From NCBI GenBank assembly GCA_012719235.1, contig JAAYAR010000063.1, positions 1 to 64,000 on the forward strand: 64,000 nt of DNA, read 5' to 3'. Below are positions 1 through 8,404 of this stretch, in pieces (position 1 is the stretch's first letter; each line of letters opens with the position of its first letter). This stretch comes from Clostridiales bacterium (lineage in GTDB: Bacteria > Bacillota > Clostridia > Oscillospirales > Oscillospiraceae). Position numbers and translations under genes: made by a program. The notes under the pieces are model-generated. The model had not been told where the DNA came from. It saw only the letters and a list, made by a program, of their open reading frames with translations, and did no database searches.

Positions 1-28
1 AGGTACACTCTCTCGCTGAGGGACTGCT

Positions 29-58
29 ATTCTATCACGTCCGGGGTCCTCTTGTCAA
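29..58 (-). promoter_or_regulatory. Strong sigma-A promoter pointing left, promoter-proximal copy
   Basis: Read on the minus strand there is a perfect TTGACA (53-58), an 18-nt spacer and TAGAAT (29-34), with TG one base upstream of the -10 (extended -10). The transcript would leave the window after about 20 nt. No gene lies between it and the edge. Together with the similar promoter at 95-123 it has the tandem look of rRNA operon promoters, which is inference. Confidence 0.75.
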
Positions 59-94
59 CCCCTTCAGCCTCGCCGCCCTCGCGACAGCTTTGAC

Positions 95-123
95 ATATTA
101 ACATCCGCTACCCTTCTTGTCAA
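95..123 (-). promoter_or_regulatory. Strong sigma-A promoter pointing left, upstream copy
   Basis: The minus strand has TTGACA (118-123), a 17-nt spacer and TAATAT (95-100). Directly upstream (124-147) the minus strand is A-rich with G runs, like an UP element. It lies 65 bp behind the promoter at 29-58 and shares the GGGGTTGACAAGA context with it. Confidence 0.7.
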
Positions 124-147
124 CCCCCTTTTTTCTCTTTTTGTCCA

Positions 148-330
148 CCTTTTTCCCGTTTCGTTACAAACCCAGATGAAATGAGCTTATCAATCGCTTG
201 TCGGACAACATCATATCGTGCTCCCGGCATACGGCTCCGGCACATTTTGTGTCCGCACGGCATAAATAAGCGTTTTATTATCATTCCCCGGGAAACGCTC
301 CCGTATGCGGGCCGGGCCTCCTGACGCAAA
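148..330. other. Intergenic stretch without a supported gene
   Basis: This lies between the leftward tandem promoters and the hairpin behind the UPF0210 gene. A short minus-strand reading frame ends here with a winged-helix-like tail, but I do not accept it as a gene. A CCCGGG palindrome at 283-296 matches the Noc-site consensus at 12 of 14 positions. Confidence 0.4.
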
Positions 331-354
331 GATCCCGTGCGAGGGCACGGGATC
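331..354 (-). terminator. Hairpin behind the UPF0210 gene, weak terminator
   Basis: A perfect 10-bp stem (GATCCCGTGC at 331-340 with GCACGGGATC at 345-354) closes a GAGG loop 30 bp past the stop of the minus-strand operon. In the minus direction only TTT follows, so its strength as an intrinsic terminator is doubtful. Confidence 0.5.
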
Positions 355-383
355 ATACTCAGCCGGGACGGTTTTTCGGTTTT

Positions 384-1742
384 TCAGTTCCTCAGACTTT
401 GTATGGGCGCCGGTATCCTGCCTCCGCGCTCAACGAAACGCTCCGCCGACCCGCTGTGTACGGGCATTACGGGCGCGCTGCCGAGCAGACCGCCGAAATC
501 GACCCTGTCGCCGACTTTCTTTCCGTGCGCGGGGATCAATCGAACAGCAGTCGTTTTGTTGTTGATAATACCGATAGCCGCTTCATCCGCGATGATCGCG
601 GCGATTGTCTGCCAGGGAGTATCTCCGGGCACGGCGATCATATCCAGGCCTACAGAACAAACGCAGGTCATTGCCTCAAGTTTGTCGAGAGTGATCGCGC
701 CCGACTCGGCAGCCGAAATCATTCCTTCGTCCTCGCTGACAGGTATAAAAGCTCCGGACAGTCCGCCCACGCTGCCGGAAGCCATCACTCCTCCTTTTTT
801 CACCGCGTCGTTCAGAAGAGCCAGCGCGGCCGTCGTACCGTGGGTTCCGCAGACTGACAATCCCATTTCCTCAAGGGTCGCCGCAACACTGTCGCCGACC
901 GCAGGTGTCGGAGCAAGCGAGAGATCCACGATGCCAAACGGCACGCCGAGCCGCTCCGAGGCTTCCTTGGCCACCAGTTGCCCCATCCTCGTAATTTTAA
1001 AAGCGGTTTTCTTGATCGTCTCGGCCAGAACGTCGAACGGCGCGCCCGGTACTCCCCGGATCGCCGCCTGCACGACACCGGGTCCGCTCACTCCCACGTT
1101 TATGGCCGATTCCGCCTCTCCCACTCCGTGGAACGCACCCGCCATGAACGGATTGTCTTCTACGGCGTTGGCGAACACCACAAGCTTTGCACAGCCCAGG
1201 CTGCCCCGGGAAGCAGTCAGGAGTGCCGTCCTGATTATCGCCTTCCCCATATCGGCTACCGCTTCCATGTTGATCCCCGCTTTTGTCGACGCAACATTGA
1301 CGCTGGAGCAGACAATATCGGTCTGAGCGAGCGCTTCCGGTATGGCGGCTACGAGGGCCCTGTCCGCCTGAGTCATGCCTTTGTGTACGAGTGCGGAAAA
1401 ACCGCCGATAAAATTCACGCCCACCGCCTTTCCCGCCCGATCAAGTGTCCGCGCGAAAGGTGTGAAGTCGTTCGTTCGGCAGCCCGCGCCGACGAGAGCG
1501 ATCGGCGTGACCGAGATCCTCTTGTTGACAATCGGGATCCCGTATTCCCTTTCTATCTCCTCTCCGACTCCGACAAGGCGCTCGGCACGTGTCGTGATCT
1601 TGTCGTAGATGCGCTCGCAGCAGCGCTCCGTTGAGGAGTCCGCGCAGTCAAGGAGGGATATTCCCATCGTAATCGTCCGGATATCAAGGTTTTGACGATC
1701 TATCATTTCGATCGTTTGAAGAATTTCTCTTGAGCTTATCAA
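384..1742 (-). CDS. UPF0210 (PFL, DUF711) family protein
   Basis: The 452-aa product matches the UPF0210/PFL family end to end, including the N-terminal stretch [14 protein letters not shown] (residues 20-33) and the Gly/Ala-rich core. The biochemical function of the family is not established; a structural relationship to pyruvate-formate-lyase-like folds has been proposed. The start is TTG at 1742, chosen because it restores the usual family N-terminus and has AAAGGA about 12 nt upstream. It is the last gene of a minus-strand operon, 126 bp after an ACT-domain gene. That pairing is common in Firmicutes and suggests the ACT protein regulates it by binding a small ligand, which is inference. 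Confidence 0.9.
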   Translation of the reverse strand: MISSREILQTIEMIDRQNLDIRTITMGISLLDCADSSTERCCERIYDKITTRAERLVGVGEEIEREYGIPIVNKRISVTPIALVGAGCRTNDFTPFARTLDRAGKAVGVNFIGGFSALVHKGMTQADRALVAAIPEALAQTDIVCSSVNVASTKAGINMEAVADMGKAIIRTALLTASRGSLGCAKLVVFANAVEDNPFMAGAFHGVGEAESAINVGVSGPGVVQAAIRGVPGAPFDVLAETIKKTAFKITRMGQLVAKEASERLGVPFGIVDLSLAPTPAVGDSVAATLEEMGLSVCGTHGTTAALALLNDAVKKGGVMASGSVGGLSGAFIPVSEDEGMISAAESGAITLDKLEAMTCVCSVGLDMIAVPGDTPWQTIAAIIADEAAIGIINNKTTAVRLIPAHGKKVGDRVDFGGLLGSAPVMPVHSGSAERFVERGGRIPAPIQSLRN

Positions 1743-1868
1743 GTGTAACCATTCCTTTCCGCCCGAGCGTGCACAGCCGCCTGCAGAGCGGTCATTTACA
1801 GCTTCGCTTTCGGCCTGATTCTATCGGACATTCGGCGACTCGAACGACCGGAATTCCGCCGCCTCGCG

Positions 1869-2138
1869 CTATATACGGTGCATAGCGTTAAAAATATCTT
1901 CACGCTGAATGCGGATCGACAGGCCCTCCCGCTGCCCTGTTTCATCCAGCTTGCGGGCAAGCTCGTCAAACGGCGTGGCGGACGCAGAGGTATCCACAAG
2001 CATTATCATTGTGAAATACTCCTGCATCACTGTCTGGCTGATATCCAGAATGTTGACGTCATCGGCGGCCAGCAACGTGCAAACCTTCGCGATGATGCCG
2101 ATCCTGTCCTTCCCGATAACAGTTAGGATCGCTCTCAT
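1869..2138 (-). CDS. ACT-domain protein, UPF0237 family
   Basis: An 89-aa single-domain protein that is one complete ACT fold. It starts MRAILTVIGKDRIGIIAKV, the usual beta strand and ligand-loop region with DRIGI, and continues with the second strand-helix unit VNILDISQTV. ACT domains bind amino acids or similar small molecules, usually as dimers. No catalytic domain is attached. It sits 23 bp after the HD nucleotidase gene and before UPF0210, its habitual partner. The ligand cannot be read from the sequence. Confidence 0.9.
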   Translation of the reverse strand: MRAILTVIGKDRIGIIAKVCTLLAADDVNILDISQTVMQEYFTMIMLVDTSASATPFDELARKLDETGQREGLSIRIQREDIFNAMHRI

Positions 2139-2161
2139 ACCCTTGTTCGCGCCTTCTTTCT

Positions 2162-2737
2162 TCAGTCGTTTAGCTCATCCAGCGTCAGGCTGAACGCGCC
2201 CAAAAAATGCTCCATAAAATAACGCAGCTCAGGCAGATCGAACTTGTCAAGTTTGCTCCTGGTCTGCACCATCGCGCTCTTAAACTCGCTGTTGCCCGAT
2301 TTCAGCTCCTCAATACACTTTATATACGCGCACAGCGTATCCGCGGCTTTTACGAATGTTTTTACATCCCCCTGCGGAAACATCAGCGGCTCGTATGTTT
2401 TTTTCATCTCTTCCGGGAGCATGTCCAGCAGCTTGTTCGCGAATATATCCTCAATATCTTTATAGGCGCCCGTAAGTTTTTCGTTGCGGTACTTAACCGG
2501 CGTCGGCATATCGCCCGTGAAGATCTCGGACACATCGTGATACAGCGCTGCCGCGGCTGCTTCGCCGGGATCGATGGCGCGCCCGAAGATATCTCTGCCT
2601 ATTGCCGCAAGCGCATGCGCGATCACGGCTGTCATGTGGGAGTGCTCCTGCACGTTCTCTTTGTGCACGTTGTGCATCAGACCCCACCGGTATATAAAGC
2701 GAACACGGGAAATGAGCGCAAAAAACGGACTGCTCAC
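2162..2737 (-). CDS. HD-domain protein, YfbR-type 5'-deoxynucleotidase
   Basis: A 191-aa HD-superfamily hydrolase. The metal ligands are visible in order: His in NVQEHSHMTAV (about residue 33), the HD pair in LYHDVSEIFTGD, and Asp in KAADTLCAYIK. The layout and the phrase SEIFTGDMPTPVKY are typical of YfbR-like 5'-nucleotidases, which dephosphorylate deoxyribonucleoside 5'-monophosphates in dNTP turnover. The start is GTG at 2737, overlapping the end of the upstream ATPase gene by 4 bp, so the two are translationally coupled. A nucleotide-pool role beside helicase-loading genes is plausible but inferred. Confidence 0.85.
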   Translation of the reverse strand: MSSPFFALISRVRFIYRWGLMHNVHKENVQEHSHMTAVIAHALAAIGRDIFGRAIDPGEAAAAALYHDVSEIFTGDMPTPVKYRNEKLTGAYKDIEDIFANKLLDMLPEEMKKTYEPLMFPQGDVKTFVKAADTLCAYIKCIEELKSGNSEFKSAMVQTRSKLDKFDLPELRYFMEHFLGAFSLTLDELND

Positions 2738-3732
2738 ATTCTTTCCTTTCTTTTCATGCGGATGTCGTCCCCGAAAAACGCCAGATTACGGAACTCGCCC
2801 TCAAGGCGGGACATGATCTGCGGCGTATATCTTGTTCTCAGATCCTTAATGTTGAGGTTTGACGTTATTATCGTCTTCTTGCCGCCCATCAGCCTTGAGT
2901 TGAGAAGATTATAAAGAGCCGATACCGTGAATTGAGTGGTCATCTCCGTACCGAGATCGTCAAGTATCAGCAAGCTGCATTGCGTGTATCGCGACGCGCT
3001 TGCAGTCGAGTCTTTGTCGCGGGAGAATTTTTCCGATTCATAATCGGAGAAGATCTCGCCGGCGCTGCCGTATATGACAAAAAAACCGCTCTCGGAGACA
3101 ACCTTGGCGATACATGCGGACAAGAACGTCTTTCCCAGCCCCGTGTCTCCAAAGAATGCCAGGTTGCTGCTTCGGGAACCGAAGCCCAGGGCATACTCTT
3201 TACAGATCTCAAGGTTGTTTTTCATGTTTTCTCTCGGAGAGATCCCGCGTTTCCTGTCTTCGACAGGCGAATACAGGGACAAATCGAATTTCTCAAAATT
3301 GCGGACGGAAAAATCGAGCTTTTTATCGAGCTGACGTGTCTGCAGTTTCGCGTAGATCTTGCGCACGCATGAGCATACCGACGTGCCGTCCAGTCCGGAA
3401 TCCGAACAGACCTGACATTCGGGGCTGTTCTGCAGATAATCCGGTCTGTATCCGTAGCTCGCGAGAAGGTCAACTTCCCGTGCCTGAAGCTCAAGGTTCT
3501 CGTCCCGCAGAGCTTCGGCGGCGGCTTTCGGGTCTGTACCGCTTTTCAGCGCGGTCAAAACTGCTTCCGCGGCGGTCTTTCTCATGAGCCTGTCATTCTC
3601 GGCGAGTTCGGGTATCTGCCGGAACACTTTCTTTCGCCTTTCTTCCAAGAGCAATTCCCTTCGGCTCCTGTCCCGGGCCTTTTTCTCGAACGCCTGAGCC
3701 AGAAGGTCGGCATCAAAGGTCATTTGCCTCAC
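2734..3732 (-). CDS. DnaC/DnaI-like AAA+ ATPase, probable replicative helicase loader
   Basis: A 332-aa protein with an N-terminal charged helical region (1-100), a Cys cluster that probably binds zinc (C106, C109, C120, C122) and a C-terminal AAA+ domain. Walker A is GDTGLGKT (195-202) and Walker B LLILDDLG (254-261), followed by the sensor-1 region TIITSNLN. This is the layout of DnaI/DnaC loaders, which deliver the DnaB/DnaC hexameric helicase to DNA during initiation. It overlaps the DnaD-like gene by 4 bp, which supports the assignment. The start is GTG at 3732; ATG at 3723 is an alternative giving 329 aa. Confidence 0.88.
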   Translation of the reverse strand: MRQMTFDADLLAQAFEKKARDRSRRELLLEERRKKVFRQIPELAENDRLMRKTAAEAVLTALKSGTDPKAAAEALRDENLELQAREVDLLASYGYRPDYLQNSPECQVCSDSGLDGTSVCSCVRKIYAKLQTRQLDKKLDFSVRNFEKFDLSLYSPVEDRKRGISPRENMKNNLEICKEYALGFGSRSSNLAFFGDTGLGKTFLSACIAKVVSESGFFVIYGSAGEIFSDYESEKFSRDKDSTASASRYTQCSLLILDDLGTEMTTQFTVSALYNLLNSRLMGGKKTIITSNLNIKDLRTRYTPQIMSRLEGEFRNLAFFGDDIRMKRKERM

Positions 3733-4667
3733 CCCTGCACTTCCTCACCGGATGCTTTTCTCCGGTTGTACTTCTTAGCCCACTCGATTGCCTCAAGCTC
3801 ATAACGATCCACTTCGCTCCGGCCCTGAACAGGCCTGCGGTCCCCGAGCCTGATCTCCTCAAGAGTGTGCAGATTTTTCTCGTGCCAGTTCTGTAAAATC
3901 GTGTTCAGATATTTCCAGCTGAGTTCCCCGGTCTTGAGGACCGTCTTGTCGTACGCCGCCTCGATCTCGTCGGGTCCGAAGCCCCACTCGATCCATCTTG
4001 TTATATAGTTTTCCTCGGAACGCGAAAGCCGCCTCGCGCCTATGCCCAGCACCTCCGCAGCCGAACCGGCCTTGCTCAGCGCGTCTTTCCTGTATTGTAT
4101 GTATTTCGCCGCTTTCTCCGGTGTGTCAAGTTCAAGCCTGGCCCAGTGATATGCCTCTTTCTCAAGCTGTCTGATCGTCGGCTTGCGGCCTGTGCCGTAA
4201 TATCGCTGGGCGTCTTCAACGCAATACGTCAACAGCAGATAAAGAACCTCCGTCGGCAGGCCGAGGTTGCTGTAAATGTTCATCAAAATCACAAGCGCGG
4301 CGGTGGACAGCTTCGACCCGAGCCTCCGCTCAGTCTCGGCAACCAGGTGGGCAAAATCTCCGTTGCTCTCTATTTCCTGCGCAATATCCGAAACGCTGAT
4401 GCTCTCTTTATCCATCTCCGGGGCTTCGGACTCCGGGGTTTCGGCGATCCCGCCGACTTCATCCAGTCCCATTTTCCTGAGCGCGGCAAGGGCTCCGGCC
4501 GCTCTCTCCTGCGTGAAGCCGAGCCCCTGAAGGCCGGCGGTTTGAGCGCATACGTCAGGATCGATCCGGCGCGCCAGATAGAGCAGGGCTGCATCACCGC
4601 AGCCCGAAGCAACAAGTTTTTTTACCGCCTCACGCGACATTTCCACAACTGATTTTTCTGTTTCCAC
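3729..4667 (-). CDS. DnaD-domain replication initiation protein
   Basis: A 312-aa protein with DnaD/DnaB_2-type segments. The C-terminal one ends in WKYLNTILQNWHEKNLHT (about residues 253-270), matching the Y-x3-I-x3-W motif with which DnaD-family proteins bind DNA. A second helical repeat lies around 115-195. In Firmicutes DnaD and DnaB remodel the origin and help the loader place the helicase, and the loader gene follows directly with a 4-bp overlap. The start is GTG at 4667, with AAGGGG upstream. It is the first gene of the minus operon, 27 bp or so behind a good promoter (4701-4730). Confidence 0.87.
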   Translation of the reverse strand: METEKSVVEMSREAVKKLVASGCGDAALLYLARRIDPDVCAQTAGLQGLGFTQERAAGALAALRKMGLDEVGGIAETPESEAPEMDKESISVSDIAQEIESNGDFAHLVAETERRLGSKLSTAALVILMNIYSNLGLPTEVLYLLLTYCVEDAQRYYGTGRKPTIRQLEKEAYHWARLELDTPEKAAKYIQYRKDALSKAGSAAEVLGIGARRLSRSEENYITRWIEWGFGPDEIEAAYDKTVLKTGELSWKYLNTILQNWHEKNLHTLEEIRLGDRRPVQGRSEVDRYELEAIEWAKKYNRRKASGEEVQG

Positions 4668-4700
4668 GCGCGCACCCCTTCTTTCGACCGAATCGGAGAC

Positions 4701-4730
4701 ATTATATCAGCAAAGCTCGGGCGCTGTAAA
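4701..4730 (-). promoter_or_regulatory. Promoter of the dnaD-dnaI-HD-ACT-UPF0210 operon
   Basis: On the minus strand: TTTACA (4725-4730), an 18-nt spacer and TATAAT (4701-4706) with TGA directly before it, an extended -10. It lies about 35 bp upstream of the GTG start of the DnaD-like gene. Confidence 0.7.
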
Positions 4731-4825
4731 GTGCGTATGCCGCAAATTGTCTTTACCTTGAATTTGGGCGTGAGGAGAAAAAATCCCGTACGACTCAAAT
4801 AACGATATCCATATATATAAAAATG

Positions 4826-4834
4826 TGATACAAT
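4826..4834 (+). promoter_or_regulatory. Extended -10 promoter of zapA
   Basis: TGATACAAT (4826-4834) fits an extended -10; I see no good -35. It is divergent from the promoter at 4701-4730, about 95 bp away, and 80 bp upstream of the zapA start. Confidence 0.5.
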
Positions 4835-4915
4835 ATGATAACAGAGAAAGCATGCCTTGCGGCGATCTGTTCCTGCCGCCCGGGCCGACAATCTGGTTAT
4901 CTGGAGGGGTACCGC

Positions 4916-5230
4916 ATGAAAAACAGGGTCGTTGTCAGTATAGGCGGCTGCCCGTACACCATACTTGCCGACGAAAGCGAGGAGTACGTCAAGAAGATCA
5001 GCGCGTATGTGAACGGCAAAATATCGGAAATAACATCAGGCAGCCGGATCCCGAGCCTCGACGCCACGGTTTTGGCCGCCCTCAATGTCGGCGACGAGTA
5101 TTTCAAGGCTCTGGAACTGAACGACTCTTTGCGTGCGCAGCTGAAAGCAAGCATCGACGAGAACGCAAAGCTTAAGTCGCAGATCGCCGAACTCCGACGC
5201 GCGTCTGCAAGATATGAGAAAGGGTCCTGA
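4916..5230 (+). CDS. zapA: Cell division protein ZapA
   Basis: The 104-aa protein begins MKNRVVVSIGGCPYTILADE, the two-strand N-terminal ZapA domain. A long C-terminal helix (about residues 60-100, coiled-coil-like) follows, through which ZapA forms antiparallel tetramers. ZapA crosslinks FtsZ filaments at the division ring. The reading frame is open further upstream to 4835, but that ATG directly follows the -10 hexamer. ATG 4916 has TGGAGGGG at a proper distance, so I use it. It leads a plus-strand series through the U32 protein, dut, maf and mre genes. Confidence 0.9.
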   Translation: MKNRVVVSIGGCPYTILADESEEYVKKISAYVNGKISEITSGSRIPSLDATVLAALNVGDEYFKALELNDSLRAQLKASIDENAKLKSQIAELRRASARYEKGS

Positions 5231-5262
5231 CCGGGGGTCGCACCGTCCCCGCGCTTTAACAA

Positions 5263-7374
5263 ATGCTTGAACTTGTCACATATGCCGCTTCCAGCGCTCA
5301 GCTTGAAGAAGTCGTAAGCTGCGGTGCGGATGCCGTATGTCTTCTTTACAGATCCGAAACATCAAAAAAGACCTTACACGCTTTCACACGCCGGGAACTC
5401 ACGGCGGCCGTCAGATACTGCCGCGTAAGGGGCGTCCGGGTATACGCCTCTTTTGAATCTCTGTATTCAGACTCAGAACTGCGCGAGCTCGGCGATGACT
5501 TCGTCAGTGTGGCGTCGGCCGGCGTAGACGCGGTACGGCTCGGCGATCCCGGCGCAGCCATTGTCGCTCGCAACGTGATACCCGGCGTGCTTTTGCACGC
5601 TTCTCCCTCTTTTTGCGCCCGCACGCCCGGCGGGATAAAGCTTGCGGCGTCTTTGGGTTTTTCACGTGTCGCTTTGGGCAGCGGCATAACCGCCGATGAT
5701 CTGTCGGCTCTTAAGAACACCCTTAAAGCGGAAACGGAGGTCACGGTTCTGGGCTCCGGCTGTGCGTCGGTACCGGGAAGGTGCTACCTCTCTTCTTTTC
5801 TATCCGGGGCGAGCGCCGCGAGGGGCAAATGCAGCCACCCCTGCCGCGATCCTTTCGGGCGGGATCGCTGCGGTTATGATTACCCGCTCTGCGCCAATCC
5901 CGTTTCAATGATCGACCGGCTGGACCTTCTGGAATCTTTCGGTGTTACGGCCGCATTGCTCGACACACGGGAGATCAGGCCAGACCTCGTGTCGGGAGTT
6001 GTCGGGGCATTTTACGGCGCGCTGCACGGTACCTCTCCACCCCAGCGGGATACACAGAAAAAAATCGCGGCAGCTTTCGGATCGGACGACATTTTCGGGG
6101 GTACGCCGGGCGGCGACGGCGCTTACTATTTCGCGAAAACTCCTCCGCGACCCGCCGGGCGGCCCGGAAAGACAGCGGCCGCAAAAATGCCGGAACTGCA
6201 AAGAGTTCCAGTTTCGTTCGTCCTGCAGGCATCCGCGGGAAAACCTATCGTGTTGTCTGTAAAGGACGGCGACGGCAACACCGCCTCGGCGGAGGGGCCG
6301 ATCGCGGACGACTCCCGACGTCCGGACACGGCGGAAAGGGCGGAACTTCGCACACTGCTCTACCGCACAGGCGCGACCCCTTACCGCTGTGAGAGCGCAA
6401 GGCTCATGATCCGGGAGGGCCTTAACATATCTCCGGGCGATCTGGCGGATCTGCGCGACCGCACCCTTCTCCAGCTTACGGCCATTCGAGGGAATCCTTC
6501 CGTGAAACAGACCGGTTCTTTCGATTTCGGTGAACACCCCCGGGCTCCCACAGAACAGGTCCGTTTCTCCGTGGAGCTCTCGGGAAAAGCGCAGCTCTCG
6601 GAGGAGCTTGCCAGACTCGGTCCCGCGCGCGTGTATCTGCCTTTGAGCGATATCTCAACAAGCGGGGAACTGCTTAAGCCCTTTTACGGTACAACAGAGA
6701 TCTGCGCCGTGATGCCTCAGGCTCCGGCCGCCGGCGACGCGGAAACACTCCGCGCCCGCCTTTCCGTTGCATATGACCTCGGAATATCCACAGCCCTTGT
6801 GGGAGACCCGGACAGCGCTGCCATTGCCCTTTCAGAAGGTTTCCGCGTGCGGGGGGATTGGGGACTGAACATATGCAATTCTCTCGCGCTGCGCGCATAT
6901 GCCGGCTGCGGATTTATCTCCGCAACCGTTTCATTCGATCTGACGGCCGATAAAATATTCCGGCTTTCCGACGAGCTTGAAACAGAGATGCTCGTATACG
7001 GCCGGCTGCCGCTGATGGTCACCGAGCGCTGCATAATAAAGCAAAAAAGCGGAGTATGTAACTGTTCCTCGACTCCGATGATGCTCAAAGACCGCCGCAA
7101 CGCGCTTTTCCCGGTTCTGAAGGACGCGATCGGGTGCCATAATATCCTGTATGACAGCAAAAAGCTTTTCCCGCGTGATCTCACCGAATTCAAAAACCTC
7201 GGCGTTCATACTCTGCGCATCCGCTTTACGGCGGAGAATGCGCGCGAATGCGCCGATACGGCTGCCGCGTTGATGAACGGGCAGCTCAAAACACCGAACG
7301 AGGGCACATACGGGCATTATTTCAAGAAAGAGCGCAGCCTTCTCTCCCGGCTGCGAAGAGGTCTTTTTCAATGA
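5263..7374 (+). CDS. U32 family protein (peptidase U32 / RNA hydroxylation type)
   Basis: A 703-aa protein. The N-terminal half is a TIM-barrel-like U32 domain with the signature C-x4-G-x-C-x-L-S at C167-C174, followed by RGKCSHPCR, the usual second Cys pair. The C-terminal half resembles the extended DUF3656-type part of long U32 proteins such as RlhA. Characterised members (RlhA, TrhP) are needed for hydroxylation of rRNA or tRNA bases; peptidase activity is doubtful for most. The residue before the first Cys, usually in a HGA-I-C context, is GSG here. The gene is 32 bp after zapA and overlaps dut by 4 bp (ATGA). Confidence 0.85.
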   Translation: MLELVTYAASSAQLEEVVSCGADAVCLLYRSETSKKTLHAFTRRELTAAVRYCRVRGVRVYASFESLYSDSELRELGDDFVSVASAGVDAVRLGDPGAAIVARNVIPGVLLHASPSFCARTPGGIKLAASLGFSRVALGSGITADDLSALKNTLKAETEVTVLGSGCASVPGRCYLSSFLSGASAARGKCSHPCRDPFGRDRCGYDYPLCANPVSMIDRLDLLESFGVTAALLDTREIRPDLVSGVVGAFYGALHGTSPPQRDTQKKIAAAFGSDDIFGGTPGGDGAYYFAKTPPRPAGRPGKTAAAKMPELQRVPVSFVLQASAGKPIVLSVKDGDGNTASAEGPIADDSRRPDTAERAELRTLLYRTGATPYRCESARLMIREGLNISPGDLADLRDRTLLQLTAIRGNPSVKQTGSFDFGEHPRAPTEQVRFSVELSGKAQLSEELARLGPARVYLPLSDISTSGELLKPFYGTTEICAVMPQAPAAGDAETLRARLSVAYDLGISTALVGDPDSAAIALSEGFRVRGDWGLNICNSLALRAYAGCGFISATVSFDLTADKIFRLSDELETEMLVYGRLPLMVTERCIIKQKSGVCNCSSTPMMLKDRRNALFPVLKDAIGCHNILYDSKKLFPRDLTEFKNLGVHTLRIRFTAENARECADTAAALMNGQLKTPNEGTYGHYFKKERSLLSRLRRGLFQ

Positions 7375-7823
7375 CACCGATACTTAAAATAAAAACCCTT
7401 GCAAACGCGGCCGAGGACTTCCCCCTGCCCGCTTACCAGAGCGACGGAGCGGCCGGAATGGACCTTCACGCCTGTCTTTCCGGGCCTCTCACTCTTGAGC
7501 CGCGCACTCCCGTGATCATCCCCACCGGAATAGCCATCGCCCTCCCCTCCGCGGAGTATGTCGCCCTGGTTTTCGCCCGGAGCGGGCTTGCGGCGCGCTA
7601 CGGGATCGCTCTTTCCAACGGTGTAGGCGTTGTCGACAGCGATTACCGCGGCGAAATAAAGGTCGGCCTTATAAATCTGACTGACGAGCCTTACACCGTG
7701 CGGCCCGGCGACAGAATAGCCCAGCTGGTAGTCGCTCCGGTGTGCCGCGCGCGGATACTCCGGGTAACGGAGCTGGACGGTACGGAGCGGGGCAGCGGCG
7801 GTTTCGGGTCGACAGGGCTTTAA
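7371..7823 (+). CDS. dut: Deoxyuridine 5'-triphosphate nucleotidohydrolase (dUTPase)
   Basis: A 150-aa trimeric-type dUTPase with all five motifs: AGMDLHA (motif 1), ARSGLAARYGI (2), NGVGVVDSDYRGEI (3), PGDRIAQLVV (4) and the C-terminal RGSGGFGSTG (5). It hydrolyses dUTP to dUMP and pyrophosphate, keeping uracil out of DNA and supplying dTMP synthesis. I use ATG 7371, which overlaps the U32 stop as ATGA; the frame extends further upstream but the protein family starts here. It is 5 bp before maf, another nucleotide-hygiene gene. Confidence 0.97.
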   Translation: MTPILKIKTLANAAEDFPLPAYQSDGAAGMDLHACLSGPLTLEPRTPVIIPTGIAIALPSAEYVALVFARSGLAARYGIALSNGVGVVDSDYRGEIKVGLINLTDEPYTVRPGDRIAQLVVAPVCRARILRVTELDGTERGSGGFGSTGL

Positions 7824-7828
7824 TATCC

Positions 7829-8404
7829 ATGAAGTTTATTCTCGCATCAAACTCCCCCCGAAGACAGGAACTGCTTCGCCTTTGCGGCGTCACCAACTTT
7901 ACCGTATGCCCTGCGGACGTGTCCGAGGAATTGTCTGACAACCTGTCGCCCGAGATCTCGGTCGTGCTGCTATCGCAAAGGAAGGCGGAAGCCGCCGCCC
8001 GAAACGCCTCTTCCGAAGACGTCGTTTTATCGGCGGACACGCTGGTTTTTCTTGACCGTATACCCTTGGGAAAACCAGCGGACGAAAACGACGCCTATAT
8101 GATGCTGAAAGCTCTGTCCGGCAGGTCACATGACGTATACACCGGGTACACGCTTCTTTTCCGGGGAAATAAATACTCTCACTCGGAGCGGACAACCGTT
8201 TATTTTCGCGATCTGGAGGACTATGAGATACGGGAATACATCCTTTCGGGCGAACCGATGGATAAAGCGGGCGCGTATGCGGTGCAGGGTGCGGGCAGTG
8301 TTTTTGTCAGCAGGATCGAAGGGGACTATTACAACGTCATGGGGCTGCCCGTTTGCAGCCTGTTTATGAAGCTGCGCAGCCTCGGTCTGGAGCGGAAATT
8401 TTGA
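7829..8404 (+). CDS. maf: Maf-like nucleoside triphosphate pyrophosphatase
   Basis: A 191-aa Maf/Ham1-superfamily enzyme. Residues 4-13 read ILASNSPRRQ, the substrate-binding S-x-S-P-R-R motif, and SADTLVFLD carries the catalytic Asp. Family members hydrolyse dTTP/UTP or modified nucleotides to monophosphates, and maf overexpression blocks septation in Bacillus. I use ATG 7829, 5 bp after dut. It overlaps the mreC start by 4 bp; maf is often next to mreBCD in Firmicutes. Confidence 0.95.
   Translation: MKFILASNSPRRQELLRLCGVTNFTVCPADVSEELSDNLSPEISVVLLSQRKAEAAARNASSEDVVLSADTLVFLDRIPLGKPADENDAYMMLKALSGRSHDVYTGYTLLFRGNKYSHSERTTVYFRDLEDYEIREYILSGEPMDKAGAYAVQGAGSVFVSRIEGDYYNVMGLPVCSLFMKLRSLGLERKF

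Noticed and set aside
120-356. Minus-strand 78-aa frame whose tail (YDVVRQAIDKLISSGFVTKR) resembles a GntR-like winged helix
   Set aside because: The similarity covers only about 30 residues, the rest is not protein-like, there is no good ribosome site, and its end overlaps the -35 of a strong promoter. It could be a decayed remnant, but the evidence is too thin.
337-1326. Plus-strand 329-aa open frame
   Set aside because: It is antisense to the clear UPF0210 gene and its translation matches no family; long shadow frames are common at this GC content.
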